From: Hyphomicrobium_A sp963726795
GTDB taxonomy: Bacteria; Pseudomonadota; Alphaproteobacteria; Rhizobiales; Hyphomicrobiaceae
Direction of reading: 5' to 3'
NCBI GenBank assembly: GCA_963726795.1
Contig: CAVSDD010000003.1
Location: forward strand, 124,001 to 188,000
Length of the DNA: 64,000 nt
Shown here piece by piece: positions 9,305-18,707 of the stretch (position 1 is the stretch's first letter; each line of letters starts with the position of its first letter). The translations under genes and the position numbers were made by a program. Under the pieces are notes generated by a model. That model saw only the letters and a list, made by a program, of their open reading frames with translations, did no database searches and had not been told where the DNA came from.

Positions 9305-9916
9305 TCACAACTTCCCTGCCGCTCCGGCGGCTGCCGCTTGGCCGACCTTCTGCTTGGGCGCGGCGACTGCGTAGAACGTGTAGGAAAGCGTCAGCTCAGT
9401 GATGTTCTTGGTCTCGTCGTCGTCGACGAAGGCTGGGTCCAGGTAGAACGATACCGCCATGTCGGCCGCCTGGCCGGGCTGAAGCGTCTGCTGCGTGAAG
9501 CAGAAGCACTGAACCTTGTTGAAGTGCAGCCCCACCGCATCGGGTGTCACGTTGAAGACCGCCTCGCCCGTGATGGGATGGTCGGAATTGTTGATCGCTT
9601 TGTAGAAGGCCAGCGCATTCTCGCCGACCTTGACCACGAGCTTGTTCTGCTCGGGCTTGAACGTCCATGGCAGGTCGGGCGCAACGTTGGCGTCGAAGCG
9701 GACAGTTACCGTGCGGTCGAGCACGACCGTCGATGGCTTCTCGGCCCGCTGCGTCGTGCCGGCAAAGCCGGTGGCCTGGCAGTAAAGGCGATAGAGCGGG
9801 ACTGCAGCAAAGGCCATGCCGGTCATCGCAGCGACAATGGCGATGCACGTCATGGCGACAGCGCGGTCGCGCGTAAACATCGCGCCCTTTTCTCCGCTCT
9901 TGCCGTCCGCCGACAT
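9305..9916 (-). CDS. ctaG: Cytochrome c oxidase assembly protein CtaG (Cox11 family)
   Basis: A 203-residue Cox11/CtaG homologue that delivers copper to the CuB site of subunit I. One N-terminal membrane helix (about 18-38) anchors a periplasmic domain with the copper-binding CFCF motif (in KVQCFCFTQQ) and the C-terminal DPAFVDDDETKNI stretch. ATG at 9916 is preferred over the longer open frame because AGGAG lies about 9 bases upstream and the protein then starts MSADGKSG, directly ahead of the anchor. An alanine-rich tail follows residue 185. Confidence 0.94.
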   Translation of the reverse strand: MSADGKSGEKGAMFTRDRAVAMTCIAIVAAMTGMAFAAVPLYRLYCQATGFAGTTQRAEKPSTVVLDRTVTVRFDANVAPDLPWTFKPEQNKLVVKVGENALAFYKAINNSDHPITGEAVFNVTPDAVGLHFNKVQCFCFTQQTLQPGQAADMAVSFYLDPAFVDDDETKNITELTLSYTFYAVAAPKQKVGQAAAAGAAGKL

Positions 9917-9947
9917 CAAACCAAAACTCCTGCGAAGGCTCTCGGCA

Positions 9948-10106
9948 TCAGAATGGCCTGTTGAAGACGTTGCCACCGAGCCGGACGATGGTCGCGATAT
10001 AGAACAGGGCCACCAGCGCGCCGAGGGCCAGAGCGATTGCAAGCGAGCGCATCCGTTGACGCTGCCGCCGGCTGCGCTCCCGCTGTTGCTCGCTGTCGCT
10101 GTTCAT
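9948..10106 (-). CDS. CoxF-like small membrane protein
   Basis: A 52-residue open frame between ctaB and ctaG. It reads MNSDSEQQRERSRRQRQRMR, one membrane helix (about 21-40), then a short tail ending NVFNRPF. In rhizobial oxidase clusters the same position holds a short protein named CoxF, of the same plan (charged N-terminus, single helix). The start is supported by position and coding character, not by a strong Shine-Dalgarno. Function unproven. Confidence 0.75.
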   Translation of the reverse strand: MNSDSEQQRERSRRQRQRMRSLAIALALGALVALFYIATIVRLGGNVFNRPF

Positions 10107-10129
10107 GACGAGCGTCACCGCGATCTACC

Positions 10130-11062
10130 TCAGGCCATAAACCGCCACACCGCATGCTCAACGAGCAGCACGGTGAAGAGCAGGAACAGATACAAGATCG
10201 AAAATCCAAACAGCTGGCGCGCGGCTTTGTCCCCTTCGCGGCCCTCGGTGATCGTGCGCACGCGCCAGGCCAGGTGGAGAAAAAATACGCCAGACGCGAC
10301 CGCGGCCACGGCATAAGTGATGCCGCCAAAGCCAATGAAGTAGGGAACCACGGCGAGCACCACGAGAGCGAGCGAATACAGCCAGATTTGGCGCCGCGTC
10401 TCCTGCGGTCCGGCGACGACCGGCAGCATCGGAACTCCGACGCGCTCGTAGTCGCGCGCGCGATAAAGCGATAGCGCCCAGAAGTGCGGCGGCGTCCACA
10501 TGAAGATGATGAGAAACATCAGCACGCTTTCGATGCTGACGGATCCAGTTACGGCGGCCCAACCGATCATCGGCGGGAAGGCGCCGGCGGCACCGCCGAT
10601 AACGATGTTCTGCGGCGTGCGCCGCTTCAACCACATCGTGTAGATGAAGAGGTAGTAGGCGATTGTGATCGCAAGCAGCGCTCCGGCCGTCCAATTGACG
10701 CAGACGCCGAGCGTCAGGATCGAGAAGACGGACAGCACCGCGCCGAAGCTCAGCGCCTCATCGCGCGTCAGCAGGCCGCGCGGGATCGGGCGGGCCGCCG
10801 TGCGCGCCATGCGCGCGTCGATGTCGGCGTCGTACCACATGTTGAGGGCGCCCGCGGCACCTGCACCGATGGCAATTGCCAGGATGGCGATGACCCCGAG
10901 CACGGGATGGATCGAGCCAGGTGCCGCGACAATACCGGTCAGCGCCGTGAGCACGACGAGCGACATCACGCGCGGCTTCATGAGGGCGAGGTAGTCACGA
11001 ATGCTCGGCTCGCCAATCACGTCGAGCCGTTCGACCTCACCCTCTATGGTTGCTCCTTGCAT
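10130..11062 (-). CDS. ctaB: Protoheme IX farnesyltransferase (heme O synthase)
   Basis: A 310-residue UbiA-superfamily prenyltransferase that attaches a farnesyl group to heme b to make heme O, the precursor of heme a for the oxidase encoded alongside. The first aspartate-rich motif is present as NMWYDADIDARMARTAARPIP, with KPRVMSLVV at the first helix and YTMWLKRRTPQN; nine or so membrane helices are visible. It lies 87 bases after coxA and 23 bases before coxF. Confidence 0.97.
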   Translation of the reverse strand: MQGATIEGEVERLDVIGEPSIRDYLALMKPRVMSLVVLTALTGIVAAPGSIHPVLGVIAILAIAIGAGAAGALNMWYDADIDARMARTAARPIPRGLLTRDEALSFGAVLSVFSILTLGVCVNWTAGALLAITIAYYLFIYTMWLKRRTPQNIVIGGAAGAFPPMIGWAAVTGSVSIESVLMFLIIFMWTPPHFWALSLYRARDYERVGVPMLPVVAGPQETRRQIWLYSLALVVLAVVPYFIGFGGITYAVAAVASGVFFLHLAWRVRTITEGREGDKAARQLFGFSILYLFLLFTVLLVEHAVWRFMA

Positions 11063-11149
11063 CTCATCTGACCTTTGACATCACCGACTTGTCCGCTTCC
11101 CGGCCCGGTACGGGGCTCTCCACCCACGTCGCGGGGCTCTGCGCCATTC

Positions 11150-12769
11150 TCAGTGATGCTCCGAAGCTTGGATGCGCGGCAGCGTCTCATAGGAATGGAA
11201 GTTCGGCGGCGACGGCAGCGTCCATTCTAGTGTCGTCGCACCAACACCCCAAGGATTGTCCCCGGCCTTACGCTTGGCTGCGAAGGAGACGACGATGCCG
11301 AGCAGGAACACGAGTGTTCCAAGTGACGTGATGTAGGCGCCGGTCGAGGAAACCCCGTTCCAGAACGCGAAGGCATCGGGATAATCGACGTAGCGGCGCG
11401 GCATGCCCGACAGACCAAGGAAGTGCTGCGGGAAGAACAAGATGTTGGCGCCGATGAAGGTCAGCCAGAAGTGCAGCTTCGCCAGCGGCTCGTTGTACAA
11501 GTACCCCGACATCTTGGGGAACCAGAAGTACCAGCCCGCGAAGATCGCAAAGACCGCACCCAACGAGAGCACGTAATGGAAGTGGGCGACGACGTAATAC
11601 GTGTCGTGCAGCGCGCGGTCGACGCCCGCGTTCGACAGCATCACGCCAGTGACACCACCGACGGTGAACAGGAAGATGAACCCTAAGGCCCACAACATGG
11701 GCGCAGGGAACGTGAGCGAGCCACCCCACATGGTGGCGATCCAGGAGAAGATTTTCACTCCCGTCGGGACCGCGATCACCATCGTGGCGAATATGAAGTA
11801 GGCTTGGGTGTTGACGCTAATGCCGGCTGCATACATGTGGTGCGCCCACACGATAAAGCCGACGAGGCCGATAGCGACCATGGCGTACGCCATGCCGAGG
11901 TAGCCGAACACCGGCTTCTTGGAGAAGGTCGCGATGATGTGGCTCACCATGCCGAAGCCCGGCAGGATCAGAATGTAAACTTCGGGATGCCCGAAGAACC
12001 AGAACAAGTGCTGGTACAGCAGCGGATCGCCACCACCGATCGGGTTGAAGAAAGACGTGCCGAAATTGCGGTCGGTCAGCAGCATCGTAATGGCGCCGGC
12101 GAGCACGGGCAGCGACAAAAGCAGCAAGAATGCCGTCACCAGAACCGACCAGACGAACAGCGGCATCTTGTGCAGCGTCATGCCAGGCGCGCGCATGTTG
12201 AAGATCGTGGTGATGAAGTTGATCGCGCCGAGGATCGAGGAAGCGCCTGCCAAGTGAAGCGCCAGGATCGCGAAGTCCATGGCGGGACCGGGATGACCGG
12301 TCGTCGACAGCGGCGCGTAGATCGTCCAGCCGGCGCCGACGCCGAGCCCGCCGGCGGGGCCCTCAACAAACAGCGAGATCAGCAGCAGCGTGAGCGCGAC
12401 GGGCAAGAGCCAGAACGAGACGTTGTTCATGCGCGGGAAGGCCATGTCCGGCGCGCCGATCTGCAATGGCACCAGCCAGTTGCCGAACCCGCCGATCATC
12501 GCCGGCATCACCATGAAGAACACCATGATGAGCCCGTGGCCCGTGACGAACACATTGTACATGTGCCCGTCGGCAAAGTACTGCAGCCCCGGCTCTTGCA
12601 ATTCAAGCCGCATGGCAACCGACAGTCCGCCACCGATCAGGCCGCCGATGATCGCGAACACGAGGTACATCGTTCCGATGTCCTTGTGGTTCGTCGAGAA
12701 CAGCCAGCGTCCGAGGCCATAGGGCGTATGGTCATGCGAGTCGTGAGCGGTGTCAGTCGTGCTTCCCAT
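11150..12769 (-). CDS. coxA: Cytochrome c oxidase subunit I (aa3 type)
   Basis: A 539-residue heme-copper oxidase subunit I that reduces oxygen to water and pumps protons. Ligands are all present: His78 (heme a), the His261-Tyr265 pair in GHPEVYILILPGFG, His310/His311 (CuB), and His396/His398 in HFHYV (heme a3 and heme a). Glu263 of GHPEV marks a type A1 enzyme with a D channel, and Lys339 in TGVKIFSW gives the K channel. Twelve membrane helices are expected and visible. The gene follows coxB by about 90 bases. Confidence 0.98.
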   Translation of the reverse strand: MGSTTDTAHDSHDHTPYGLGRWLFSTNHKDIGTMYLVFAIIGGLIGGGLSVAMRLELQEPGLQYFADGHMYNVFVTGHGLIMVFFMVMPAMIGGFGNWLVPLQIGAPDMAFPRMNNVSFWLLPVALTLLLISLFVEGPAGGLGVGAGWTIYAPLSTTGHPGPAMDFAILALHLAGASSILGAINFITTIFNMRAPGMTLHKMPLFVWSVLVTAFLLLLSLPVLAGAITMLLTDRNFGTSFFNPIGGGDPLLYQHLFWFFGHPEVYILILPGFGMVSHIIATFSKKPVFGYLGMAYAMVAIGLVGFIVWAHHMYAAGISVNTQAYFIFATMVIAVPTGVKIFSWIATMWGGSLTFPAPMLWALGFIFLFTVGGVTGVMLSNAGVDRALHDTYYVVAHFHYVLSLGAVFAIFAGWYFWFPKMSGYLYNEPLAKLHFWLTFIGANILFFPQHFLGLSGMPRRYVDYPDAFAFWNGVSSTGAYITSLGTLVFLLGIVVSFAAKRKAGDNPWGVGATTLEWTLPSPPNFHSYETLPRIQASEHH

Positions 12770-12860
12770 TTGCGTTCGCCCTATCAGTCTGTCTGTGTGT
12801 TTTTCTGGTTGTGTTCAATGCAGCGAAGCCGGCGACTCTTGATGGTCGCTATCTTCGCGA

Positions 12861-13832
12861 TCACTGCGCCTTTGCGTTAGCAAACTGGCGAGCTCCGGCT
12901 TGCTCTAGCGCGGCCTGCTTGACGATATCTTTCGCCTTTTGCAGGAGCTCCTTCTTGTGGCGGAGCTTGTCCTTGCGCTTTTCCTTGTCCGGCTCGGCTT
13001 TCGCATCGGTGTCGGCGGCCGAAGCGGCCTTCATCGCCTCGACCCAGGAGTTGTACACGTCCTCTTTGACGACGCGCACCGCGATCGGCATGAAGGCGTG
13101 ATCCTTGCCGCACAGCTCCGAGCACTGGCCATAGAACACGCCTTCGAACAGCGGCTGGAACCAGGTCGTCGTGACGCGGCCTGGTACGGCATCGACCTTT
13201 GAGCCGAAGGCAGGGATCGTCCAATCGTGAATGACACCGTCAGCTGCCGACGTGATGAGAACGTTCACCACCTTGTTCACCGGAAGGATGATCTCATTGT
13301 CGACCGCAAGATTGCGCGGCGCGGGGAGGTTCTGAGCGATCATTTCCTCGCGTGCCGCATCGTCGAGCATCCGCGTCTCGAACGCGATTCCGAGCTCGGG
13401 ATAAGCATGCTCCCAGTACCACTGGTTGCCCGTCGCCTTGAGAGTGATGTCGGCTTTGGGGTAGCTGTACTGCAGGTGCAGCAGCCGGAAGGACGGGATC
13501 GCGATCAGCACGAGAATGAGGATCGGCAGGACGGTCCAAGCCACCTCGAGAATGGTGTTATGCGTCGTTTTGGTGGGGACAGGGTTGGAACGTTCGTTGA
13601 AGCGGTACATCACGTAGATCAACAGCAGCATCACGAAGACTGCGATTGCCACGATGATGATGTTGACGAAATCGTAGAACTTGTGGATTTCAAGCGCTAC
13701 GGGCGATGCGGCGCCCTGCAGGCCCATCTCTCCCCAGGACGGTTGCCCCATTCCGGCCCAGGCCGGGATCGCAGCCGCCAACAGAATCGCAAATGCTCCG
13801 GCCAACGCCGAGCAAAGCATTCTTCCCAACAT
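12861..13832 (-). CDS. coxB: Cytochrome c oxidase subunit II
   Basis: A 323-residue subunit II with a signal peptide (cleavage near AWA, about residue 26), two membrane helices (about 52-76 and 96-116), the aromatic electron-entry motif NQWYWEHAYPE, and a complete CuA site: His202 and then Cys237, Cys241, His245 and Met248 in YGQCSELCGKDHAFM. The C-terminal 45 residues are unusually rich in Lys and Glu (DKEKRKDKLRHKKELLQKAK) and probably helical. It heads the oxidase transcription unit. Confidence 0.98.
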   Translation of the reverse strand: MLGRMLCSALAGAFAILLAAAIPAWAGMGQPSWGEMGLQGAASPVALEIHKFYDFVNIIIVAIAVFVMLLLIYVMYRFNERSNPVPTKTTHNTILEVAWTVLPILILVLIAIPSFRLLHLQYSYPKADITLKATGNQWYWEHAYPELGIAFETRMLDDAAREEMIAQNLPAPRNLAVDNEIILPVNKVVNVLITSAADGVIHDWTIPAFGSKVDAVPGRVTTTWFQPLFEGVFYGQCSELCGKDHAFMPIAVRVVKEDVYNSWVEAMKAASAADTDAKAEPDKEKRKDKLRHKKELLQKAKDIVKQAALEQAGARQFANAKAQ

Positions 13833-13936
13833 TCCTCCGCTCCCAGTGCTGCCCGGCGCGTGGCCGAGTCTCTCCCCAAAAGTCGAAACCGAACGAGTCT
13901 TTTTGCATGACTCTGTTCTGCGATTTGACGACGACT

Positions 13937-13958
13937 TATACCTCGCAGTGCGGGTATA
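13937..13958. promoter_or_regulatory. 22-bp near-palindrome between coxB and ialB
   Basis: TATACCTCGC-AG-TGCGGGTATA: ten paired positions, nine Watson-Crick plus one G-T, in the spacer between the divergent coxB and IalB-like genes. It may be a dimeric regulator site. No T-tract follows, so it is not a normal terminator. Confidence 0.4.
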
Positions 13959-14174
13959 GATCGCAAGCCCCCTCAGTTAACAAGCACAATCGCCTTCCAG
14001 CTCTCAAGTCAAGCTTTATGCGGCATTTCCACGCGTTGAGCGTCATCATGGCACTCCCTCGCGGGCAAGCGCGGCGCGAAGGTCCTCTTCAAATTTTAGC
14101 CTCTTTCAAGGACGACCAGGAAGCCGACACGGGGGTTCCTTTAGTTTACAGATGCTCGCGCGCCGCGCTGCCCC

Positions 14175-14807
14175 GTGCCGCGAAGCCTGTTCGCAAGCGC
14201 GAAATATGAGGAGCACCGCGTGCACGGCCCCTGGGTCCCCGCTTTCTTCGGCAACTCTCAGCCTTCCTCTTCGCTCGATCCGGCATCCACTGCTGCGAAG
14301 CGGCCGGCATGGCCGTTGCCATTGGTGGCAATAGCCGCGCTGCTTTTCGTAATGGTTCCGCATCGCGCGATGGCGCAGGAGGGAACGGTCAAGGCCCAGC
14401 ACGGCGACTGGCAGATCGTCTGCAAGCCGCCCCCGCCCGGTGCCAAGAACGAGATCTGTGCCCTGGTCCAGAGCGTGACTGCCGAGGACAAAAACAACAT
14501 CGGACTGACGGTCTACTTCCAGAAGTTCTCAAACGGCACGCGCGTGCTGCGTGTCTTTGCGCCATTGGGAATTTTGCTGCCGCCTGGGCTCGGCCTGAAG
14601 ATCGACGACAAGGACGTGGGCCATGCGCCGTTCCTACGCTGCCATAGCTTCGCGTGCTACGCGCAGGTTGTGGTCGAGGATCCCCTCGTCGAGCAGCTCA
14701 AGACCGGCAAAACGGCGATCTTCATCATCTTCCAGACTGAGGAAGCGGGCATCGGCATCCCGATCTCGCTGGCAGGCTTCAAGGAAGCGCTGGCGGAGCT
14801 AAAGTAG
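14175..14807 (+). CDS. IalB-family (invasion associated locus B) periplasmic protein
   Basis: A 210-residue IalB-like protein. A hydrophobic segment near residues 46-67 ending in AMA is probably a signal peptide or anchor; the mature part contains GDWQIVCKPPPPG, a disulfide-compatible cysteine pair in CKP...NEICALV and another in RCHSFACYAQ, and the family ending IPISLAGFKEALAEL. IalB proteins are periplasmic and of poorly known function. The long N-terminus suggests the true start may lie downstream of 14175, for example at an internal GTG; no strong Shine-Dalgarno resolves it. It is transcribed away from coxB. Confidence 0.85.
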   Translation: MPRSLFASAKYEEHRVHGPWVPAFFGNSQPSSSLDPASTAAKRPAWPLPLVAIAALLFVMVPHRAMAQEGTVKAQHGDWQIVCKPPPPGAKNEICALVQSVTAEDKNNIGLTVYFQKFSNGTRVLRVFAPLGILLPPGLGLKIDDKDVGHAPFLRCHSFACYAQVVVEDPLVEQLKTGKTAIFIIFQTEEAGIGIPISLAGFKEALAELK

Positions 14808-14863
14808 GCGCTACAGCGCGAGTGCTTCCACCGAGCGCGCGCAGCTTCAACGACAAACCAATC

Positions 14864-15289
14864 TTAAGCCGCCCTGCGATCGCGCGATCCCCGTGCGGGC
14901 TCTTTGGTTTCCGGGAATGTGATGTAATCGTGCTTGTTCTCGGGCTCTCTGGCGCCGAAGGCCGAAGGCGACAACGCGCACGAGGCGAGTGCCGTCGTGA
15001 TGCGTCCGGTGCTGCCGGCATATTCTTCAAACGCGATCCGCCAGAACCGCACCTGCTCGTTGATCAGATCCTGAGGATTGCGGCACTGACTCAACCGCCC
15101 CGGGATTTCCAGGTAAGCCTGCGCCCTGCGGGTCATCAGTCCGGTGAATTCGAGCTGCGCGCGCGCGAAGCTCTTGAGAAATGGATCGTAGGCATGACCG
15201 AATGCCTCCAGTCCGCCGAAATACATCTGAAAAGCGCTGTGAATCGGCGATTTTCCGTTCGCCTGAGCGCGTGACGCGGCAGCAACCAT
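14864..15289 (-). CDS. Phasin family protein
   Basis: A 141-residue protein resembling phasins, the proteins that coat polyhydroxyalkanoate granules. The helical core FGGLEAFGHAYDPFLKSFAR and the following LMTRRAQAYLEIPGRLSQCRNPQDLINEQVRFWR match the phasin plan. There is no signal peptide or membrane helix. The last 35 residues are charged and probably disordered. It is convergent with the IalB-like gene and stands alone on its strand. Confidence 0.75.
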   Translation of the reverse strand: MVAAASRAQANGKSPIHSAFQMYFGGLEAFGHAYDPFLKSFARAQLEFTGLMTRRAQAYLEIPGRLSQCRNPQDLINEQVRFWRIAFEEYAGSTGRITTALASCALSPSAFGAREPENKHDYITFPETKEPARGSRDRRAA

Positions 15290-15606
15290 CGCTCGTCTCC
15301 CTAGAACTGGACGGCCGATTGCAGCGGCGGGGGGAGCCGGGGCTGGTGGCCGTCTCCGTTGAGGGTATGACCTACCCTGTGATTAAAATATTAGCACTCG
15401 ATGCCGACGGCAGCATGACGCGTTCCGCGCGAGATGCACAGTAAAAGCGGTCGCCTACGGATCAATCGAGTGAAACACGACGCAACGTAAAAACACGTCG
15501 CGTCGGCGCGAACGAAGACGCGCGAACGTTTGACTCGTTACCGTTCTCGTGGATTCTAGTCGGCTAGACTTTAAGTGACGTTCAAATTAACTCTTTTGTT
15601 CTGCGT
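15290..15606. other. Intergenic region, no gene seen
   Basis: About 317 bases between the divergent phasin and BcsS-like genes, locally less GC-rich near 15,370-15,600. It must hold promoters for both, but no match strong enough to place one was found. Confidence 0.4.
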
Positions 15607-16374
15607 TTGTACATGCTGGGGGCGTCCCGAGCTGCGTTGCGTTTGGTCATGGTGCTCGCGATGTCGAGCACCGTGCAGATGTCCTTCGCACCTCGATCAG
15701 CGCGTGCTGATCCGGCGGCACCGGTTTACTCGCGCGAGGTGTGGGTTGGCGCTGACGCTGCACCCCACGTCTGGCTGCTCTACACCGGCTCAACGATTGC
15801 GCCGACCGGCGGCATCTTCGAAGATGGGCTGCGGCTGCGCGCCGCGACCGGCTACGGGCAGTACACCTACACCGGCGAGCGCAACGGAATTTTGCGCTCC
15901 TTCACGGCGCAGACGCTCTTCACCGACGCGCTCGTCGGCTACCTGAAACGCATGGGCCCGCTGACGGCGAAAGTGTTCGCCGGCGCCTCCGCGATCGAGC
16001 ACGACATCGCTCCGTTCGACCCGCAAAACCCCGTAGAAGGCCTGGATTACGGGCCTAAAGTCGTCGCCGAGCTCTGGCTCAACATGGGCTCATCGATGTG
16101 GTCCTCGCTCGATCTCAACTGGACGAGCGCGCACGACACCTATTCGGGACGCCTGCGCACGGGCTATCGCGTGGTCGAGCACGTGACGCTTGGAATCGAG
16201 GCGCGCGTCGACGGAAATGCGCTCGATCAGGACACCCGCGGGGGCGTGTTTTACCGCTACGATTGGGCTTCGGGCGAGCTTTCGGTGGCCGGCGGGGTGT
16301 CGGGGCGCATGCTCGAAAACGCCAGCGATATGACGGATCCCTACGCCACGCTCACCTGGCTGACGCAGTACTGA
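15607..16374 (+). CDS. BcsS family (cellulose biosynthesis accessory) outer-membrane-like protein
   Basis: A 255-residue protein with a signal peptide (about residues 1-35, ending SARA) and a pattern of alternating aromatic beta strands ending in Y, typical of an outer-membrane barrel. The stretch VWVGADAAPHVWLLYTG and the GGVFYRYDW repeat match the BcsS family, which accompanies cellulose genes in alphaproteobacteria. No cellulose synthase is within the window. The TTG/GTG-type alternatives near 15607 do not change the mature protein. Confidence 0.75.
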   Translation: MYMLGASRAALRLVMVLAMSSTVQMSFAPRSARADPAAPVYSREVWVGADAAPHVWLLYTGSTIAPTGGIFEDGLRLRAATGYGQYTYTGERNGILRSFTAQTLFTDALVGYLKRMGPLTAKVFAGASAIEHDIAPFDPQNPVEGLDYGPKVVAELWLNMGSSMWSSLDLNWTSAHDTYSGRLRTGYRVVEHVTLGIEARVDGNALDQDTRGGVFYRYDWASGELSVAGGVSGRMLENASDMTDPYATLTWLTQY

Positions 16375-16552
16375 GTGCCCCAATTGCCCCCAAATTGACC
16401 GTTGCACAGTGAGGGAAAGGGCGCGGCAATTGCGGGCAAACGGCAAGGCAATCGGCGGCAATTTCAAGCGAAGAAGCGCGTTTTCGAGACCTGCCTGCCA
16501 CGGTTCATCCCCGGACTGAATTCCCTGCCTTGACGCTGCCATGAACCCATGT

Positions 16553-16578
16553 AAACAAAACGACCGTTCGTTTTGTTT
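16553..16578. promoter_or_regulatory. Palindromic TetR operator
   Basis: AAACAAAACGACC / GTTCGTTTTGTTT: 12 of 13 half-site positions are complementary, about 205 bases ahead of the TetR start at 16785. Its position upstream of the regulator-exporter operon and its symmetric AACGACCGTTCGTT core fit autorepression by the TetR protein. Confidence 0.7.
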
Positions 16579-16784
16579 TGCCCCGGAGTGGGACCTACAC
16601 TCATAAATTGCTAAGCGCGACCCGGAGCCAACCGAGGCGATCAGACGCCGGCGCCAGTCCCGCAGGAGACAGCCAAAGAGCAGCCGCAGCGCGTACGCGA
16701 AAGCGGACCAGAAGCATCCGACGAACCAAGAGCGACCGCACGACGGACCAAACACCGGCGCCAAGGAACGAGAACCACCACTCC

Positions 16785-17484
16785 ATGCCCAAGCTCAAGC
16801 CAGCCACCCAGCGCGCCCGCCGCGAGCACATCCTCGATGCCGCCGAGCTCTGCTTTGCGCGCGCGGGTTTCCACCGCACCACCATGCAGGACATCTGCAA
16901 GGAAGCGCTGATCTCGCCCGGCGCGCTCTACGTCTACTTCGCCTCCAAGGAGGACCTGATCGCGGGCATCGCCGAGCGCGACCGCGCGGAGTTCGCCGAT
17001 CGCTTCGCCGAACTGTCGGAGGCTCCCGATTTCATGAAGGCGCTCGCCGCACTGGGCGAGCAGTACTTCGTCGAGGAGCCGGCGCACAAGCGCACCATGG
17101 CCATTGAGATCGGTCTTGAGTTCGACGCGCAATGCCAAGGTCGGCGAGATCTACCGCTCGGTCGACTGCTTCGTGCTGGACAGCTTCGAGAAGCTGTTCA
17201 CCCGCCTCAAGGACGAAGGACGCATCGCGCCCAAGCTCGACATCCCAACCGTCGCGCAGCTCTTCTCCCTGATCGGCGACGGCATGTTCTGGCGCCGCGC
17301 GATCGATCCGGCCTTCGAGGCGCAGACGCTGATACCGGGCGTCATGCAGCTCGTGGCCCAGCTTCTCAATCCGGTCGACCCACCCCACCCAATCGATCCG
17401 GCGGGACCTTCGAGCCCCACACCCAGCCTGGCACCCAGCCTGGCCGTCACCAACGACAAGATCCCCGGGGAGCCACGCCGATGA
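16785..17484 (+). pseudogene. TetR family regulator, frame broken by one base
   Basis: The N-terminal DNA-binding domain is intact: RREHILDAAELCFARAGFHRTTMQDICKEA then ALYVYFASKEDL. After IEIGLE (near 17118) the frame is lost, and the sequence continues in the next frame as STRNAKVGEIYRSVD up to a TGA at 17482-17484 that overlaps the ATG of the HlyD gene. Removing one T from GAGTTCG restores a single protein of about 232 residues. It would repress the downstream RND exporter through the palindrome at 16553-16578. Either a true frameshift or an assembly insertion; listed as broken because the break falls inside the ligand-binding domain. Confidence 0.85.
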
Positions 17485-18707
17485 AAAAAGTTCTGATCAC
17501 CTTGCTGGTGCTCGGCGGGCTCGGCGCGGCGTTCTACACCTCGCCGCGGCTTGCCGCCCTGCTGCCATTCCACAAAGCTCCCCACGTCCAGACCGCCAAG
17601 ACGGATGAGCATCCGACCCTGCCGCCGGCGGTTTCCATCGCCAAGGTCAGCGCCGCCGATTTCATCGAGACGGTGATGGTGTCGGGCTCGCTCGTACCGC
17701 GCGATGAGATCCTGGTCGCGCCCGAGGTCGAGGGCTTCCGCGTGCTCGAGCTCAAGGCCGACGAGGGCGACCGCGTGAAGAAGGGCGACGTGCTGGCGAC
17801 GCTGGTGCAGGAATCGCTCGACGCCCAGCTCGCCCAGAGCGACGCCTCGATCGCACGCGCGGATGCCGCCATTTCCAAGGCCAACAGCGCCATTGTCGAA
17901 TCGAGCGCCAAGCTGGCGCAAGCCGATGCCGACTTCGAGCGCGCCAAACCCTTGAAGCAATCGGGCTACCTCTCGGGCAGCACCTACGACCAGCGCGAGG
18001 CCGCCTCCAAGACCACGGACGCGCAGCTTGTCGCCGCCCGCGATGGCCTCAAGCTGGCGCAAGCCGAAAAAGCCCAGGTCGAAGCGCAGCGCCGCGAGTT
18101 GATGTGGCGGCTGACGAACACGAAAGTCACCGCGCCCGCCGACGGATTGATCAGCCGGCGCACGGCGCGCATCGGCGGCATGGCGTCGGGCATTGCCGAT
18201 GCGATGTTCCGCATCGTCGCCCGCGGCGAGGTGGAGCTCGACGCCGAGGTGATCGAGACCGAGCTCACCAAGGTTGCGATCGGGCAAAAGGCGCGCGTCA
18301 GCGTTGCCGGCGCCGGCGAGATCGAAGGCACCGTGCGTCTCGTCTCACCCGAGGTCGACAAGACGACGCGTCTTGGGCGCGTGCGCATCTTCCTCGGCGA
18401 TGATCCGCGGCTGCGCATCGGCACGTTCGCGCGCGGCAGCATCCAGACCCAGCGCAGCCGCGGCCTCGCGGTGCCATCCTCCGCTGTCGTGTTCGATGCC
18501 GACGGCGCCTTTGTGCAGGTTGTCCGCGACGGCAAGGTCAAGAGCAGCAACGTCAAGATCGGCCTCATATCGGGCGGTCTCGTCGAGGTGCGCGAAGGCC
18601 TCTCAGAAGGTGACGTCGTCGTGGCGCGCGCGGGCACGTTCCTGCGCGACGGCGACACGGTGCGGCCCGTTCAGCCCGAACTCAAAGATCAGCGAGGCAA
18701 GATAATA
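17481..18707 (+). CDS. RND exporter membrane fusion protein (HlyD/AcrA family), no stop before next gene
   Basis: About 409 residues. N-terminal signal anchor (MKKVLITLLVLGGLGAAFYT), two lipoyl/barrel-sandwich halves (PEVEGFRVLELKADEGDRVKKGD and NTKVTAPADGLISRR), a long coiled coil between them, and the beta-barrel and membrane-proximal domains. It bridges the inner-membrane pump encoded next and an outer-membrane channel. The odd point is that the frame runs without a stop straight into the RND pump gene (18708). Another frame has a TAA at 18703-18705 after SKISEAR, so an extra base near 18,670-18,690 would explain the missing stop. Confidence 0.88.

Noticed and set aside
11804..12880. A 358-residue plus-strand open frame antisense to coxA
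   Set aside because: Gln/Arg/His/Asp-rich shadow of coxA.
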